DNA of 64,000 nt from Rhodopseudomonas boonkerdii (GCF_021184025.1 NZ_CP036537.1:558001-622000), one strand, 5' to 3'; numbered from the stretch's first letter, positions 1 to 10,211 are shown. Made by a program: numbers and translations. Notes: generated from the sequence alone by a model not told the origin.

Positions 1-2
1 CC

Positions 3-248
3 TTGCTGCCGGATCACCCGCCGGTGAATTTCACGTGGCGCGGCGTGCGCAGGCGGGTGAAGCGCGCCGACGGACCCGAGCGGGTCTTCGGCGAGTGGTG
101 GAAGCGCGACGCCGAGCTCGTCGCCGTCCGCGATTACTTCCGGGTCGAGGACGAGGCCGGTGAACGCTTCTGGATCTTCCGCGCCGGCGACGGCGAGGAT
201 GCCGCGACCGGGTCCCACCGATGGTACCTGCATGGCATCTTCGGATGA
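3..248 (+). CDS. imuB: ImuB-like Y-family polymerase, C-terminal end (partial)
   Basis: This is the last 81 residues of a protein that begins before the window. The tail has the pattern of ImuB C-termini: a WRG segment, then ADGPERV, GEWW, a RDYFRVED block, and RFWIFR before the final WYLHGIFG. ImuB is a non-catalytic Y-family polymerase homologue that links the error-prone polymerase to the beta clamp during SOS mutagenesis (family knowledge). Its TGA stop overlaps the ATG of dnaE2 in an ATGA, so the two genes are translationally coupled. The start, the LexA-controlled promoter and imuA lie outside the window. Confidence 0.85.
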   Translation: MLPDHPPVNFTWRGVRRRVKRADGPERVFGEWWKRDAELVAVRDYFRVEDEAGERFWIFRAGDGEDAATGSHRWYLHGIFG

Positions 249-3200
249 GTGCGCGCTACGCCGAACTTCAGTGCACGTCGCACTTCAGCTTCCTCCGCGG
301 GGCGAGCTCTGCGGACGAACTGTTCGCGACGGCGGCGTTGCTCGGCATCGAGGCGCTGGCGGTGGTCGACCGCAACAGCGTCGCCGGCATCGTGCGGGCG
401 CTTGAGGCTGCAAAGGTCACCGGCGTCCGACTGATCGTCGGTTGCCGTCTCGATCTGGCCGACGGCATGTCGCTTCTGGTCTACCCGACCGATCGGCCGG
501 CATATTCGAGGCTCTGCCGCCTGCTGTCGGTCGGCAAGAAACGCGGCGGCAAGGCGAAGTGCATCCTCGATTGGGCCGACGTCGTCGATTGGAACGAGGG
601 CCTGGTCGCGGTGCTCGTTCCGGACCAGGCGGACGACGTCTGCCTGCTGCGGCTGCGGAAGCTGCGCGACGTGTTCGGAGACCGCGCCTACGTCGCGCTG
701 ACGCTGCGGCGCCGGCCCAACGACCAGATGCGTCTCCACGAACTCTCGAACCTCGCGCACCGGTTCGGCGTGCCGGCGGTGGTCACCAACGACGTGCTCT
801 TCCACGAACCCGCGCGCCGCATCCTCCAGGACGTGGTGACCTGCATCCGGCACAACGTCACGATCGACCAGGCCGGCTTCCGTCGCGAGCGGCATGCCGA
901 CCGCTATCTCAAGCCGCCCGAGGAAATGGCGCGGCTGTTCCCGCGCCATCCGGAGGCGGTCGCCCGGACCATGGAAATCGCCGACCGCTGTCAGTTCAGC
1001 CTCGACGAACTCGCCTACCAGTACCCGGAAGAGCGGACCATGCCCGGCCTGACGCCGCAGCAGGCGCTGGAGAAACTGACCTGGGAGGGCGCCGAGCAGC
1101 GCTATCCGGAAGGCGTCCCGGACGACGTGGTGCCGAAGCTGCGGCATGAGCTCCGGCTGATTGAGCGGCTGCAGTACGCGCCGTACTTCCTGACCGTGAA
1201 CGCGATCGTCCGCTTCGCGCGCAGCCGGGACATCCTGTGCCAGGGGCGCGGGTCCGCCGCCAACTCGGCCGTATGTTTCGTGCTCGGCATCACCTCGATC
1301 GACCCCGGCCGCAACGACCTGCTGTTCGAGCGCTTCGTGTCGGAGGAACGCCGCGAACCGCCGGACATCGACGTCGATTTCGAGCATGAACGCCGCGAGA
1401 TCGTGATGCAGTGGGTCTTTGATACGTATGGCCGCAACCACGCCGCGCTATGCTCCACCGTGATCCGGTACCGGGCCAAGGGCGCGCTGCGCGACGTCGG
1501 CAAGGCCCTGGGTCTGACCGAGGACCTCATCAAGATGCTGTCGTCGCAGGTTTGGGGCTGGTCGGAGGAGGGCGTCGAGCCCAAGCACGCGGAGGAGCTC
1601 AACCTTAACCTGTCGGATCGCCGGCTCCGGCTGGCGTTGGATCTCGCCCGCGAACTGATCGGCACGCCGCGGCACCTGTCGCAGCACCCGGGCGGCTTCG
1701 TGCTGACGCACGACCGGCTCGACGAGCTGGTGCCGATCGAGCCCGCTGCGATGGTGGATCGCCAGGTCATCGAATGGGACAAGGATGACATCGATTCCTT
1801 GAAGTTCATGAAGGTCGACTGCCTGGCGCTCGGCATGCTCACCTGCATGAAGCGCGCCTTCGATTTCCTGGCAGAGGCCAAGAGCATCGAGCTCGACCTG
1901 GCGACGATTCCGGCGGAGGATCCGCGGACCTACGCCATGATCCGGAAGGCGGACACGCTCGGCACCTTCCAGATCGAATCCCGCGCGCAGATGTCGATGC
2001 TGCCGCGCATGAAGCCGCGGACCTTCTACGACCTCGTCATCGAGGTCGCCATCGTCCGGCCCGGTCCGATCCAGGGCGACATGGTGCATCCCTATCTGCG
2101 CCGGCGCGAAGGCAAGGAAGCCGTCGTCTATCCGAAGCCCGAACTGGAGAAGGTGCTCGGAAAGACCCTAGGCGTCCCGCTGTTCCAGGAGCAGGCGATG
2201 CGGGTGGCCATCGAATGCGCGGGCTTCACGCCGGGCGAAGCCGACCAGTTGCGCCGGGCGATGGCCACGTTCAAGTTCACCGGCGGTGTCTCGAAGTTCA
2301 AGGACAAGCTCGTCGACGGCATGGTCGAGCGCGGCTACGACAAGGAATTCGCCGAGAAGACCTTCAGCCAGCTCGAAGGATTCGGTAGCTACGGCTTTCC
2401 GGAAAGCCACGCGGCGTCCTTCGCGCTGATCGCCTATGCCTCGTCGTGGATGAAATGCCACCATCCCGAGGTGTTCTGCGCCTCGCTGCTGAACGCGCAG
2501 CCGATGGGCTTCTACGCGCCGGCGCAGATCGTGCGCGATGCCCGCGACCATGGTGTCGAGATCCGACCGGTCTGCGTCAACGCCTCCCGGTGGGACTGCA
2601 CCCTCGAGCCTATGGAGGACGAGCGGTTCGCCGTTCGTCTCGGACTGCGGATGGTCCGCGGGCTGCAGAATCGGCAGGCGGCCGACATCGTCGCCGCCCG
2701 GGCGGACCAGCCGTTCGCCGGCGTCGACGACCTGTGGCGCCGGGCTGGCGTCTCGGTCTCGTCGCTGGTGATGATCGCGGAGGCCGACGGCATGCGGGAA
2801 TCCTTCGAGTTGGCCAGGCGCGAAGCTCTTTGGGCGATCAAGGCGCTGCGCGACGAGCCGCTCGAACTGTTCGCTGCGGCGACGGCGCGCGAGCAGCGCA
2901 CGATCGCCGAGATCAACGAGCCGGAAGTGGCGCTGCGGCCGATGACAGGAGGGAGCGAGGTCGTCGAAGACTATCGCCACGTCGGCCTGACGTTGCGGCA
3001 CCATCCGCTGACGTTCTTGCGCGAGGACCTGAAGCGCCGGCGCATGGTGACCTGCTTCGAGGCCATGACCGCTCGGGATGGCCGATGGCTCACGATCGCT
3101 GGTCTGGTGTTGGTGCGACAGAAACCGAGCTCCGCCAAGGGCGTCATGTTCATCACGATCGAGGACGAGTCCGGCATCGCAAACCTCGTCGTCTGGACGT

Positions 3201-3511
3201 CGCTGTACGAACGGCAACGACGCGTGATCCTCGGCGCAAGCATGATGGCCGTCCACGGGCGCGTGCAGAGGGAAGGCGAGGTAGTCCACCTGATAGCGAA
3301 CCAACTGACCGACATGTCGGCCGAACTCGCCGGCGTTGGCGAACGAGATCAAAGCTTCCCGCTGCCGCATGGACGCGGCGACGAATTCCACCACGGAAGT
3401 CCTGGAGCCGACCCAAGGGGTTTGCCGCCGAAGGGACTTCGGACGCGTGACATCTACATTCCCGACCTTCACATCGACACCCTCAAGGTGAAGACGCGGG
3501 ATTTCAGGTGA
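245..3511 (+). CDS. dnaE2: Error-prone DNA polymerase DnaE2 (ImuC)
   Basis: This is a C-family DNA polymerase of 1088 residues, the usual DnaE2 size. The start chosen is the ATG overlapping the imuB stop, giving [20 protein letters not shown], the normal family N-terminus. An N-terminal PHP domain covers roughly residues 1-250. GRGSAAN is near 334-340 and the catalytic aspartate motif PDIDVDF near 373-379, followed by a helix-hairpin-helix region and an OB fold in the last 120 residues. It performs translesion synthesis after DNA damage and works with ImuA and ImuB. The family is known to be SOS-induced, but the promoter is outside the window. The C-terminal extension after about residue 1040 is poorly conserved. 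No damage to the reading frame is seen. Confidence 0.95.
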   Translation: MSARYAELQCTSHFSFLRGASSADELFATAALLGIEALAVVDRNSVAGIVRALEAAKVTGVRLIVGCRLDLADGMSLLVYPTDRPAYSRLCRLLSVGKKRGGKAKCILDWADVVDWNEGLVAVLVPDQADDVCLLRLRKLRDVFGDRAYVALTLRRRPNDQMRLHELSNLAHRFGVPAVVTNDVLFHEPARRILQDVVTCIRHNVTIDQAGFRRERHADRYLKPPEEMARLFPRHPEAVARTMEIADRCQFSLDELAYQYPEERTMPGLTPQQALEKLTWEGAEQRYPEGVPDDVVPKLRHELRLIERLQYAPYFLTVNAIVRFARSRDILCQGRGSAANSAVCFVLGITSIDPGRNDLLFERFVSEERREPPDIDVDFEHERREIVMQWVFDTYGRNHAALCSTVIRYRAKGALRDVGKALGLTEDLIKMLSSQVWGWSEEGVEPKHAEELNLNLSDRRLRLALDLARELIGTPRHLSQHPGGFVLTHDRLDELVPIEPAAMVDRQVIEWDKDDIDSLKFMKVDCLALGMLTCMKRAFDFLAEAKSIELDLATIPAEDPRTYAMIRKADTLGTFQIESRAQMSMLPRMKPRTFYDLVIEVAIVRPGPIQGDMVHPYLRRREGKEAVVYPKPELEKVLGKTLGVPLFQEQAMRVAIECAGFTPGEADQLRRAMATFKFTGGVSKFKDKLVDGMVERGYDKEFAEKTFSQLEGFGSYGFPESHAASFALIAYASSWMKCHHPEVFCASLLNAQPMGFYAPAQIVRDARDHGVEIRPVCVNASRWDCTLEPMEDERFAVRLGLRMVRGLQNRQAADIVAARADQPFAGVDDLWRRAGVSVSSLVMIAEADGMRESFELARREALWAIKALRDEPLELFAAATAREQRTIAEINEPEVALRPMTGGSEVVEDYRHVGLTLRHHPLTFLREDLKRRRMVTCFEAMTARDGRWLTIAGLVLVRQKPSSAKGVMFITIEDESGIANLVVWTSLYERQRRVILGASMMAVHGRVQREGEVVHLIANQLTDMSAELAGVGERDQSFPLPHGRGDEFHHGSPGADPRGLPPKGLRTRDIYIPDLHIDTLKVKTRDFR

Positions 3512-3791
3512 AGTGATAACGGAACGTTCTCAGCCGCCATACCCAGAAAAATAGGCGAGGCTCAAACTTGGCACTGAGCCAGACGATCAAGCCTACATTC
3601 CTAGTGCCTAATTCGGCCAAAATTTGCAGGCGATCGGCGTCTGAATCGATCAGGCCGGACAGAGGCTTACAGCTTCTGTAAACGCGCTTGCGCATTTACC
3701 GTCGCTATACTACTTCCCCGAGCATAAGACTTTGTCGCGGCTTGCCGAGCGTCATCGGTTCTGCGGCGCAAAATGCGTCCAAGGAGGAATG

Positions 3792-6275
3792 ATGGCTCTC
3801 GACTACAAAAAGCTTCAGTCCGGAATCTCGAGCCTGAAGCAGACCGATCCGCGCAGGATCTTCACAACCCTTAAGCGCGATACCGGCAAATTCAAAAGAC
3901 CGTCCGACGAACAGGGCGACGTGCTCGACAACTGGTTCGCGAAGCGTGATCGTGCCGACAACACACTGAAAATGAACACTGGTTCGGGAAAGACGGTGGT
4001 GGGGCTGCTTTGTCTGCAGAGCAGTCTCAACGAGGGAGTCGCACCTGCGGTCTACGTTGCTCCCGATAACTACCTGGTGAAGCAGGTCGTCGCGGAGGCT
4101 GCGGCGCTGGGTATCTCTGTCACCGAAAACGAACATGATCCGGGCTTCATCGCAGGAACGTCCATCCTCGTCATCAACATTAAGAAGCTGGTGAACGGGC
4201 GTTCTGTATTTGGCGTCGCCCGCGACGGGGTCAAGATCTCCATCGGAAGTCTGGTCATAGACGACGCCCACGCATGCCTTGCAACCGTAGCGGAACAGTT
4301 CAGGATCGGTCTGACGGCAACGCACCCGGCTTATCTTCCACTCCTCGAGTTGTTCCGGCACGATCTGGCGAGTCAGTCGGCATCGGGGTTCCTTGACGTC
4401 CAATCTGCTGATCCGCGCATTGCCATGGTGGTGCCGTACTGGGCTTGGAAGGACAAGCAGGCCTCGGTATTGGGGATACTGCACCCCCTCCGACAGGATG
4501 ACACGCTCCAATGGCCGTGGCGTCTCGTAGAGAACGTGCTTCCGCTATGCCAATGCGCTTTCGGCGGCGGCCGCCTCGAGATCGCCCCCCGGTTCATCCC
4601 GATCGACAACATTCCAGCTTTCCGCAACGCCAAGCGGCGCATCTACATGACGGCAACGTTGGCCGACGACGGCATCCTCGTTAGCCATTTCCAGGCCGAT
4701 CCGAAGGAAGTCGCCGATCCGATCCGCCCGAAGGGCGGTGGCGACATCGGCGACCGTATGATCCTGGCTCCTCAAGAGATAAACCCGCAAATCACCACCG
4801 ACGAGATCAAAGCGTTAATGGCGCTGGCCGCGCAGCACGTGAACGTCTCGGTGATCGTGCCCTCGCGCGCGCGCGCGGAATATTGGAGGGACATCGCCCA
4901 GCAGACGCTTACGGCGGACAACATGGAGGCCGGCACCGACCGCCTGCGCGCCGGTCATGTCGGCTTGACGGTCTTCGTAAACAAGTACGACGGCGTCGAT
5001 CTGCCGGGTAAGGCATGCGAGATTATGGTGATCGACGGCCTTCCTGAAGTCTACGGTTTGCTCGAACGCATCGAGCAGGAAGCCATCGACGGGACCCGGC
5101 GGCAACTGCTGCGCCAAGTCCAGCGGATCGAGCAGGGCATGGGTCGTGGCGTCCGGTCCAGTCAGGATCACTGCGTCGTGGTGCTTGTCGGATCTAGATT
5201 GACATCGCGCCTGCACAATCAGGATGCGCGCGCCATGTTCTCGCCGGCGACGAGGGCGCAACTGGACCTCGGTCGCGAAGTGACGTCGCAGTTGAAAGGG
5301 CAACCGATCGGCGAGATTGCCAAGGTCATGGGCGACTGCTTGAACGCCCGAGACGACTGGCTCGATCTGAGCCGATCAGCTGTCGTGAACGCGGACCCTG
5401 GAAAGCCAAGCAACGTCGAGGAATCCGTCGTCGCGTTGCGGAGCGCCTTTGATTCCGCCCGACTGGGCCGTTTCGACCTGGCGGAGAAAGCCGTACAATC
5501 CGTCATCGACAAGACCGCCGAGAAGAACAATCGCGGCTATCTGATGCAGCAGCGCGCGGAATATCTGCATCATCTGGACCCGGTGAGAGCTCAGGAAACC
5601 CAACTCGCTGCCGTCCAGGCGAACATGGCCATGGTCCGCCCGATCAAGGGGATCGGATATAGGAAGCTCGACGTCCCTAAGGACGGGCAAGCTGCCGCCG
5701 CAGTCGCGTTCATGCAAAGGTTCTTGGAGAAAAACGAGCTCGTCATTTGGGTGAACGCGCTGAAGGAAGCGCTTGCTTGGGGCGAAGAGAACAGCGGCAG
5801 GTTCGAAATAGCGATGCGTGACCTCGGGCTTTTCCTAGGCTTCGGATCGCAGCAGCCCGAAAAGGAGGTCGGAAAGGGGCCGGACAATCTGTGGGCAGTC
5901 GGCGGGCTTAAGTATTTCGTCATCGAGTGCAAAAGCGGGGCGACGCAGGCGCCCGCCATCAGCAAGCACGATTGCAATCAACTGACCGGCTCGATGACCT
6001 GGTTCTCGGCACAATATGACAACACGTGCTCGGCGACGCCGGTCATGGTGCATCCGCGGACGAACCATGAGTTCGCCGCGACGCTGCACCCCGACACCCG
6101 GATCATCGAGCGCGACCGGCTCGCCAGACTGCTTGGCGCGTTGACGGACTATGCGGCTGCTCTAGGTCAGAACAACGGTTTCGCCGATGCCAAGACCGTC
6201 GCGACGCAACAGCACCATTTCGGCCTGACACCCAGCGAGTTTTTGGCTCGATATACCGTGAAGCCTTTGAAATAG
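3792..6275 (+). CDS. DEAD/DEAH helicase fused to a PD-(D/E)XK nuclease domain (putative defence protein)
   Basis: This 827-residue protein has a superfamily 2 helicase core and a C-terminal nuclease-like domain. Visible motifs are Walker A NTGSGKT (62-68), IDDAH (156-160), MTATL (286-290) and a motif VI-like QGMGRGVR near 479-486. Near the C-terminus PD (697-698) is followed by IECK (711-714), the spacing of a PD-(D/E)XK active site. A strong AAGGAGG sits four bases before the second of two adjacent ATGs, so the second ATG is preferred; an upstream in-frame start at 3732 lacks such a site. It is convergent with the short-Argonaute operon and follows the SOS cassette. A role in degrading foreign or damaged DNA is inferred from architecture and context. 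I cannot assign it to a named defence family. Confidence 0.7.
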   Translation: MALDYKKLQSGISSLKQTDPRRIFTTLKRDTGKFKRPSDEQGDVLDNWFAKRDRADNTLKMNTGSGKTVVGLLCLQSSLNEGVAPAVYVAPDNYLVKQVVAEAAALGISVTENEHDPGFIAGTSILVINIKKLVNGRSVFGVARDGVKISIGSLVIDDAHACLATVAEQFRIGLTATHPAYLPLLELFRHDLASQSASGFLDVQSADPRIAMVVPYWAWKDKQASVLGILHPLRQDDTLQWPWRLVENVLPLCQCAFGGGRLEIAPRFIPIDNIPAFRNAKRRIYMTATLADDGILVSHFQADPKEVADPIRPKGGGDIGDRMILAPQEINPQITTDEIKALMALAAQHVNVSVIVPSRARAEYWRDIAQQTLTADNMEAGTDRLRAGHVGLTVFVNKYDGVDLPGKACEIMVIDGLPEVYGLLERIEQEAIDGTRRQLLRQVQRIEQGMGRGVRSSQDHCVVVLVGSRLTSRLHNQDARAMFSPATRAQLDLGREVTSQLKGQPIGEIAKVMGDCLNARDDWLDLSRSAVVNADPGKPSNVEESVVALRSAFDSARLGRFDLAEKAVQSVIDKTAEKNNRGYLMQQRAEYLHHLDPVRAQETQLAAVQANMAMVRPIKGIGYRKLDVPKDGQAAAAVAFMQRFLEKNELVIWVNALKEALAWGEENSGRFEIAMRDLGLFLGFGSQQPEKEVGKGPDNLWAVGGLKYFVIECKSGATQAPAISKHDCNQLTGSMTWFSAQYDNTCSATPVMVHPRTNHEFAATLHPDTRIIERDRLARLLGALTDYAAALGQNNGFADAKTVATQQHHFGLTPSEFLARYTVKPLK

Positions 6276-6450
6276 GCGGATGCCGCGCGACTGCGGATAT
6301 ATCGGTGCTCAACTGACCTTCCGAAGATACTGCAAGGCCGGAAGGCCGGAGATTTTGTCCGTGATCGCCTTCGGCGGAAAGCGTTGCTGCCGAAACGCGT
6401 TGGGAGGCGACGTTGTCTGCGCCGACTATCGCCTCAAGTTGGGACGCCCG

Positions 6451-7902
6451 TCACATGTAGAAGCTGTATCGCGCTGCGATCTCCTGTCCCTCGGGCACGT
6501 ATTTCAACACGTCACCTACGTGCTTGGCGGCGGCGATCGTGATCGGCATGCCGTTGTCGAACTGTGTGTTATTCCAGTTCATCTTCGTGAGCGCTAGTGT
6601 CTCTTCCGCCACGTGCTGCAGCGGCTGCCCCTGGACCTGACATCGCAACTGCAGAGGACGCGGCACGTACATGCCGGGATAGGTGCGGAAAAAATCGACA
6701 CTGCCACGGGTGTAGAGAAGCGCCTGGTCCTTGTCGAAGCGCAACAACGTCCCCCGCAGCGGCGGGTAGACGCCAAGCCGGTACAGCCGGGTCATCGACT
6801 TCTGGATCCAGACGAAATCGGCGTAATCGATGTCGCGTTCGTCGATGGCCGTGTGAAAGCCGTCCAGTTCGTTGCGGTCGAACTTCGAAGTCTTGTGCAG
6901 GACCACGCGGGCAGGCCAATGTCCGTGTTGATCCCGAAACACCTTCAGCGAGCCCTTGAGCAGTTCGTAGGCATCGATGGCGGTCAGATGCGGTCGGCGA
7001 TCTTCTTCGCTTTCGACCATGCGGCCGCCCCGCAGGATCAGTCCTTCGCCACGTTCGTCGAACATCTGAGCGGTGCTGGTGTGCACCTGCTCCCCGTCCA
7101 CCGAACGATAAAAGCTCAGCCCGACGAAGGATGTCCGGAGCTGACGCGCGTCGCGCGCTAGGCGCCAGGGCAGACCGCCGGCTTTGTAATAGGTTGCCGT
7201 CAGCAGATTCCATGCGATCGTCGCCGGGTCTTGGGTCCGGCGTTCGCTGGTCTCCTTCAGCTTGCGTGGGATCCGAGCCGTCGGGTCGTATGTCGTCGGC
7301 CAAAGAAGCTGGATTGGCAACCTCAACCGCATGCAAGACGCCTTCAGCATCCCGCGGAAGTCGAGCGCGGGACCGGCCTCGACTTCATCGTCCTCTTCTC
7401 CGCCGCTCGCGTCGCGGGCGTTGTAGGTCCGCTCTATGATCTCGACCGGCAACGCGATCAGAACCACATCCGGTTTCACCGTCTGCTCGGCCAATGCCGC
7501 TATCTCGTTGGTGATGGTCTCCACGATCTGCTTCGTCACTTCCCGTTGGCCCGCTACCGCGACGAGACGCGCGATCTCGCGTGTCGGCAGGACTCTCTGG
7601 ATCTCGTCGGACGTGACAAACTCGCATCTGAACGTGGTTTCGAAATCGACCCCCGGAAACGGAGGAAAGAGGTTTGGTTGTCGGCTCTGTTTGGCGGCGA
7701 AACCCTTCGTGCACTTTTCGATCCAGCGAGCTGTGCCTTCGACGGTCTCGGCACTGCCGATAACGCCCAGCTTGATGCGCTTGGGCGCGCTCTCCATTCC
7801 CAAATCCAGCGGGCCGTAGTCCATGATGCCGAACCGGATGTCGGTATGGCGAAAAGCGTGTGCAAACTCCAGGTCCGGTTCTGTCAGATGGGTCAATCTC
7901 AA
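6451..7902 (-). CDS. Short prokaryotic Argonaute (MID-PIWI, catalytically inactive), SPARDA subunit
   Basis: This 483-residue protein has the short pAgo layout: an N-terminal EPDLEF...FGIMDYGPLD segment, a MID domain, then PIWI. It lacks PAZ and N domains. The PIWI core SFVGLSFY (248-255) has no aspartate at the first catalytic position, and VVLHKTSKF (313-321) lacks the usual acidic residue, so it should not cut target itself. The C-terminus KMNWNNTQFDN (430-440) through SFYM is typical. Translation most likely begins at a TTG overlapping the stop of the upstream APAZ gene (TTGA); another TTG lies two codons later. In known short pAgo systems this subunit loads a guide, senses invader nucleic acid and activates its APAZ-linked effector. 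The guide and target types cannot be read from sequence. Confidence 0.9.
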   Translation of the reverse strand: MRLTHLTEPDLEFAHAFRHTDIRFGIMDYGPLDLGMESAPKRIKLGVIGSAETVEGTARWIEKCTKGFAAKQSRQPNLFPPFPGVDFETTFRCEFVTSDEIQRVLPTREIARLVAVAGQREVTKQIVETITNEIAALAEQTVKPDVVLIALPVEIIERTYNARDASGGEEDDEVEAGPALDFRGMLKASCMRLRLPIQLLWPTTYDPTARIPRKLKETSERRTQDPATIAWNLLTATYYKAGGLPWRLARDARQLRTSFVGLSFYRSVDGEQVHTSTAQMFDERGEGLILRGGRMVESEEDRRPHLTAIDAYELLKGSLKVFRDQHGHWPARVVLHKTSKFDRNELDGFHTAIDERDIDYADFVWIQKSMTRLYRLGVYPPLRGTLLRFDKDQALLYTRGSVDFFRTYPGMYVPRPLQLRCQVQGQPLQHVAEETLALTKMNWNNTQFDNGMPITIAAAKHVGDVLKYVPEGQEIAARYSFYM

Positions 7903-9245
7903 GTGACGTTCTCGACCGTTTCGCCGGCAAGGGCGTATTCGAACAACGGAGACGAGGGATCGATCTCCTGTGACTTCCAGAGATCGTCCGGAACGCCGAC
8001 GTCGAGCTCGAGCGGGTCGACCGCGCTGAACGACAGGAACGGGTACGTTTTCGTCAGAAGGTCCTCTGCACCGTGCGTCGTCAGGAAGTCCCGCCACATC
8101 ACGAACTGACCCATAACAGCCGCGTTGTTCTCGATTTCTTTAATCTTTTTCAAGCGCTCGCCGGCGTAGCCATCCGCATCCTGTCCGTTGTGCGTGAAGT
8201 GGTAGGTCGGCGTGATTTCGACATACCACTTGCCGGCGAGTCGAACGAAGCGGTAGAGGAAAGCCGAGTGCCGCCAATAGGCGAATTTCTTCGGGTCACT
8301 TTTCTTCTTGCCGTACGGCCCGACCACGCGTCGGGTGGTGGTGTTCTGCAGGCTTCGATAGGCGTAATTCAGACTGTCCCTCGCGTTCGGCTTGCGGAAG
8401 AAGAACACGCCGCTGTCTCGGTCTCTGTACAGTTCTGGCCTGACGAACTCTCCGATCGCCCTGTTGAGGAGGGCCACGAAGTCTCTTTGCCGATCCTCGT
8501 CGTCACTATTCGCCCATTCCGTCGTGTCGAATTCTTCCATCGCCTCCCAGTCGCAGAGCTTTTTCCAGGGAAACTCGTCCAAGGGATGAAAAGAGAGTAC
8601 CGACTTCGACCGGACGATCCATTCTCCGCGGGAGGGCTTCACGATCTCGCCAAGCGCCCCGCCGAACGATTTGTCCGTTCCGTGAGATGTCGGCGCCCAG
8701 AACAGCCGTGGTGCGAACCGGATCTCCAGCAGGTTCACCAGGATCTGCTCGCTTTTCTTGACGGTCGGGCCCGTCGCGCCGGGACGGACGGCAGTCGCGA
8801 CCGAGATCAAGGCTGCCTTGGCCTCTCGCGTCAGTTCGTCTTTCGCCTTGTCGAAGACGACCTTGCGTGACTTGCGTCGTTCTGGATCCGCGAACCACTC
8901 CTTGAGCGACTTCCAGTAGGCCTTCCGCGACTTCAGAGCCACGACTATCAGAAGGACTGGAGCCGTACCTTTGGTCCAGTATTCGATATCGGCGTCAACG
9001 CACGGGAATTCGAACGCTTGCTCGGTCTCGCCTTGGAGGCGTTCGCGCTCGGTCGCTTTGCCCTGGACCTGCAGAAGCAGGTTGCCGACCTCGCCCGTCT
9101 CGGCATCTCGCAGTTCAACGAAGCCATCGATGCCCGCCTCGACGCCGCCTGTCGGATAGAACATGAACCCCATCGAGAGAACGATGCCCTCGATAATGGA
9201 CATCCCCTGCTGTCCAATAACGTCGCTTTTCCCGATCTTCTTCAT
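7899..9245 (-). CDS. DUF4365 (DREN-type) nuclease fused to APAZ domain, SPARDA effector
   Basis: This 448-residue protein joins an N-terminal DUF4365 nuclease to an APAZ region that pairs with short Argonautes. The PD-(D/E)XK-type site is seen as AGIDGFVEL (D40, E44) followed by LLLQVQGKAT (Q61, K63), the Q-x-K variant usual in DUF4365. The remainder, from about residue 170, matches the position and size of APAZ. The start is the ATG before KKIGKSDVIG, with an AGGA eight bases upstream. An in-frame ATG twelve codons earlier is possible. It is the first gene of the operon and its TGA overlaps the pAgo TTG start. In SPARDA systems the activated effector degrades DNA and RNA non-specifically and stops the infected cell. 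That activity here is inferred from the family. Confidence 0.85.
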   Translation of the reverse strand: MKKIGKSDVIGQQGMSIIEGIVLSMGFMFYPTGGVEAGIDGFVELRDAETGEVGNLLLQVQGKATERERLQGETEQAFEFPCVDADIEYWTKGTAPVLLIVVALKSRKAYWKSLKEWFADPERRKSRKVVFDKAKDELTREAKAALISVATAVRPGATGPTVKKSEQILVNLLEIRFAPRLFWAPTSHGTDKSFGGALGEIVKPSRGEWIVRSKSVLSFHPLDEFPWKKLCDWEAMEEFDTTEWANSDDEDRQRDFVALLNRAIGEFVRPELYRDRDSGVFFFRKPNARDSLNYAYRSLQNTTTRRVVGPYGKKKSDPKKFAYWRHSAFLYRFVRLAGKWYVEITPTYHFTHNGQDADGYAGERLKKIKEIENNAAVMGQFVMWRDFLTTHGAEDLLTKTYPFLSFSAVDPLELDVGVPDDLWKSQEIDPSSPLFEYALAGETVENVT

Positions 9246-9466
9246 GGCCTTATCCTGGCGCGGGATGTGATTCCTGTCCATCGTCGAAGCCGGTTGTGCC
9301 CGCTTGTCGTCCGTTGGCGATTGACAAGTCTCGCGTCTTGCGCGGGGCGGTCCGCCCCAATTTCGCCGCCCGCCCGCCTGCCCCCGGCGAGCCGGGCTCC
9401 GAGACCCCGTGCTGACGCGCCGGCGCCAGACGTGTGCTTCCAGAAAATCTAAAATCGCCCCACAAG

Positions 9467-9628
9467 TTTCAAGGATTCGATCGATGCTGACGAATCCTTG
9501 AAAAATCGATTTCAAACGAGTCCTTGAGAAATTTCCAAGGATTCATTCTTCAAGGATTCGAAATTCGAGGACTGGATTATTTTCGAATCCTTGAAAAATC
9601 GCATATTCAATTTCGAAGGACTCGTTTG
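9467..9628. repeat. Nested palindromic repeat array upstream of the SPARDA operon
   Basis: At least six copies of CAAGGATTCG or close variants occur in alternating orientation. TTTCAAGGATTCG (9467-9479) pairs perfectly with 9491-9503. TTCAAGGATTCGAAA (9549-9563) pairs perfectly with 9581-9595. An outer arm around 9514-9534 pairs imperfectly with 9609-9628, so most of the array can fold into one long hairpin. It lies 220-380 bases before the nuclease-APAZ start, on the promoter side. It may be a regulatory site, a structured RNA or a mobile palindrome. Confidence 0.8.
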
Positions 9629-10097
9629 CCAGATTTGAAAGACGGCGCCGGGGTCCGTACGGCCGGCGGCGGCCCACGCCGGTGTGGCCGGGGCCGAGCG
9701 CCAACGTGCCCACGGACTGCCCGACTGAGACGGCAAATCGGACCAATTCTGCCGGCAGCTGCTGCGGCGGCTCCGACAGGGTCTCGGCCGCCGTCATCAG
9801 CAGGATCAGGACCCCCACGCGCTGAATCAGTCTCGACGGTGGCCCGGCGTCCACCAGCTCGGCCATCCGCCTCATGGGTTCGCTATCGGCTCGGTGGCTT
9901 CACGTGGCTGAGGTGCGCCGGGATGTCGGTGGGCGGCCGCCGTCGACGCGTCCGATCGCTCGATCAAGGTTGAGGTGTTTGAGTGTTGAAAAATCCACGA
10001 GTGGTGGTACACAGCGGTGGTCACAAAACTTCACCGGTCGTTTTGGAAATGCCCTATTTTACGGGTTTTTGCGGGTGACGGCGGCCACTGGCGGGGA
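9629..10097. other. Stretch without a supported gene
   Basis: This interval separates the palindromic repeat array from the first att-like repeat. The open frames here have no recognisable domain, no good ribosome binding site and GC-rich, low-complexity composition. It contains a G-rich run of GTGGTACACAGCGGTGG type near 10000-10017 but no identifiable tRNA. It probably represents degraded integration debris. Confidence 0.4.
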
Positions 10098-10115
10098 GTC
10101 CCCCCCTCTCCGCCA
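10098..10115. repeat. att-like direct repeat, copy 1 (left end of 4.8-kb element)
   Basis: GTCCCCCCCTCTCCGCCA occurs here and again, identically, at 14891-14908. Its CTCTCCGCCA end matches the usual 3' end of bacterial tRNA-Ser genes, a common tyrosine-integrase target. No complete tRNA is present here: there is no T-loop upstream. It is therefore read as a duplicated attachment core. Confidence 0.7.
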
Positions 10116-10211
10116 CTACGCCGCGGCCTAAAACAACCCTGTGTAGTCAATGACTTAGGCAGGCGCTAAGGCGCGGTGTCCCCCACTGTGCACCCCAATG
10201 TGTCCCCCACT

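Noticed and set aside
2168..3472. Long minus-strand frames opposite dnaE2 (also 134-1441)
   Set aside because: These mirror the codon bias of dnaE2 and show no recognisable domain or start signal.
3504..3695. 63-residue minus-strand frame after dnaE2
   Set aside because: No domain, overlaps the dnaE2 end and lacks a ribosome site. It was left as intergenic.
9467..9628. CRISPR array
   Set aside because: The repeats alternate in orientation and have no regular spacer length. They are nested palindromes, not direct repeats with spacers.
9543..9875. 110-residue minus-strand frame upstream of the SPARDA operon
   Set aside because: Its C-terminal third is the palindromic repeat array translated, and the rest has no domain or good start.
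10060..10115. Possible tRNA-Ser ending at the att-like repeat
   Set aside because: The 3' end looks right but no TTCGAAT-type T-loop, anticodon arm or matching 5' GGAGAG arm is present. It is only an att core.
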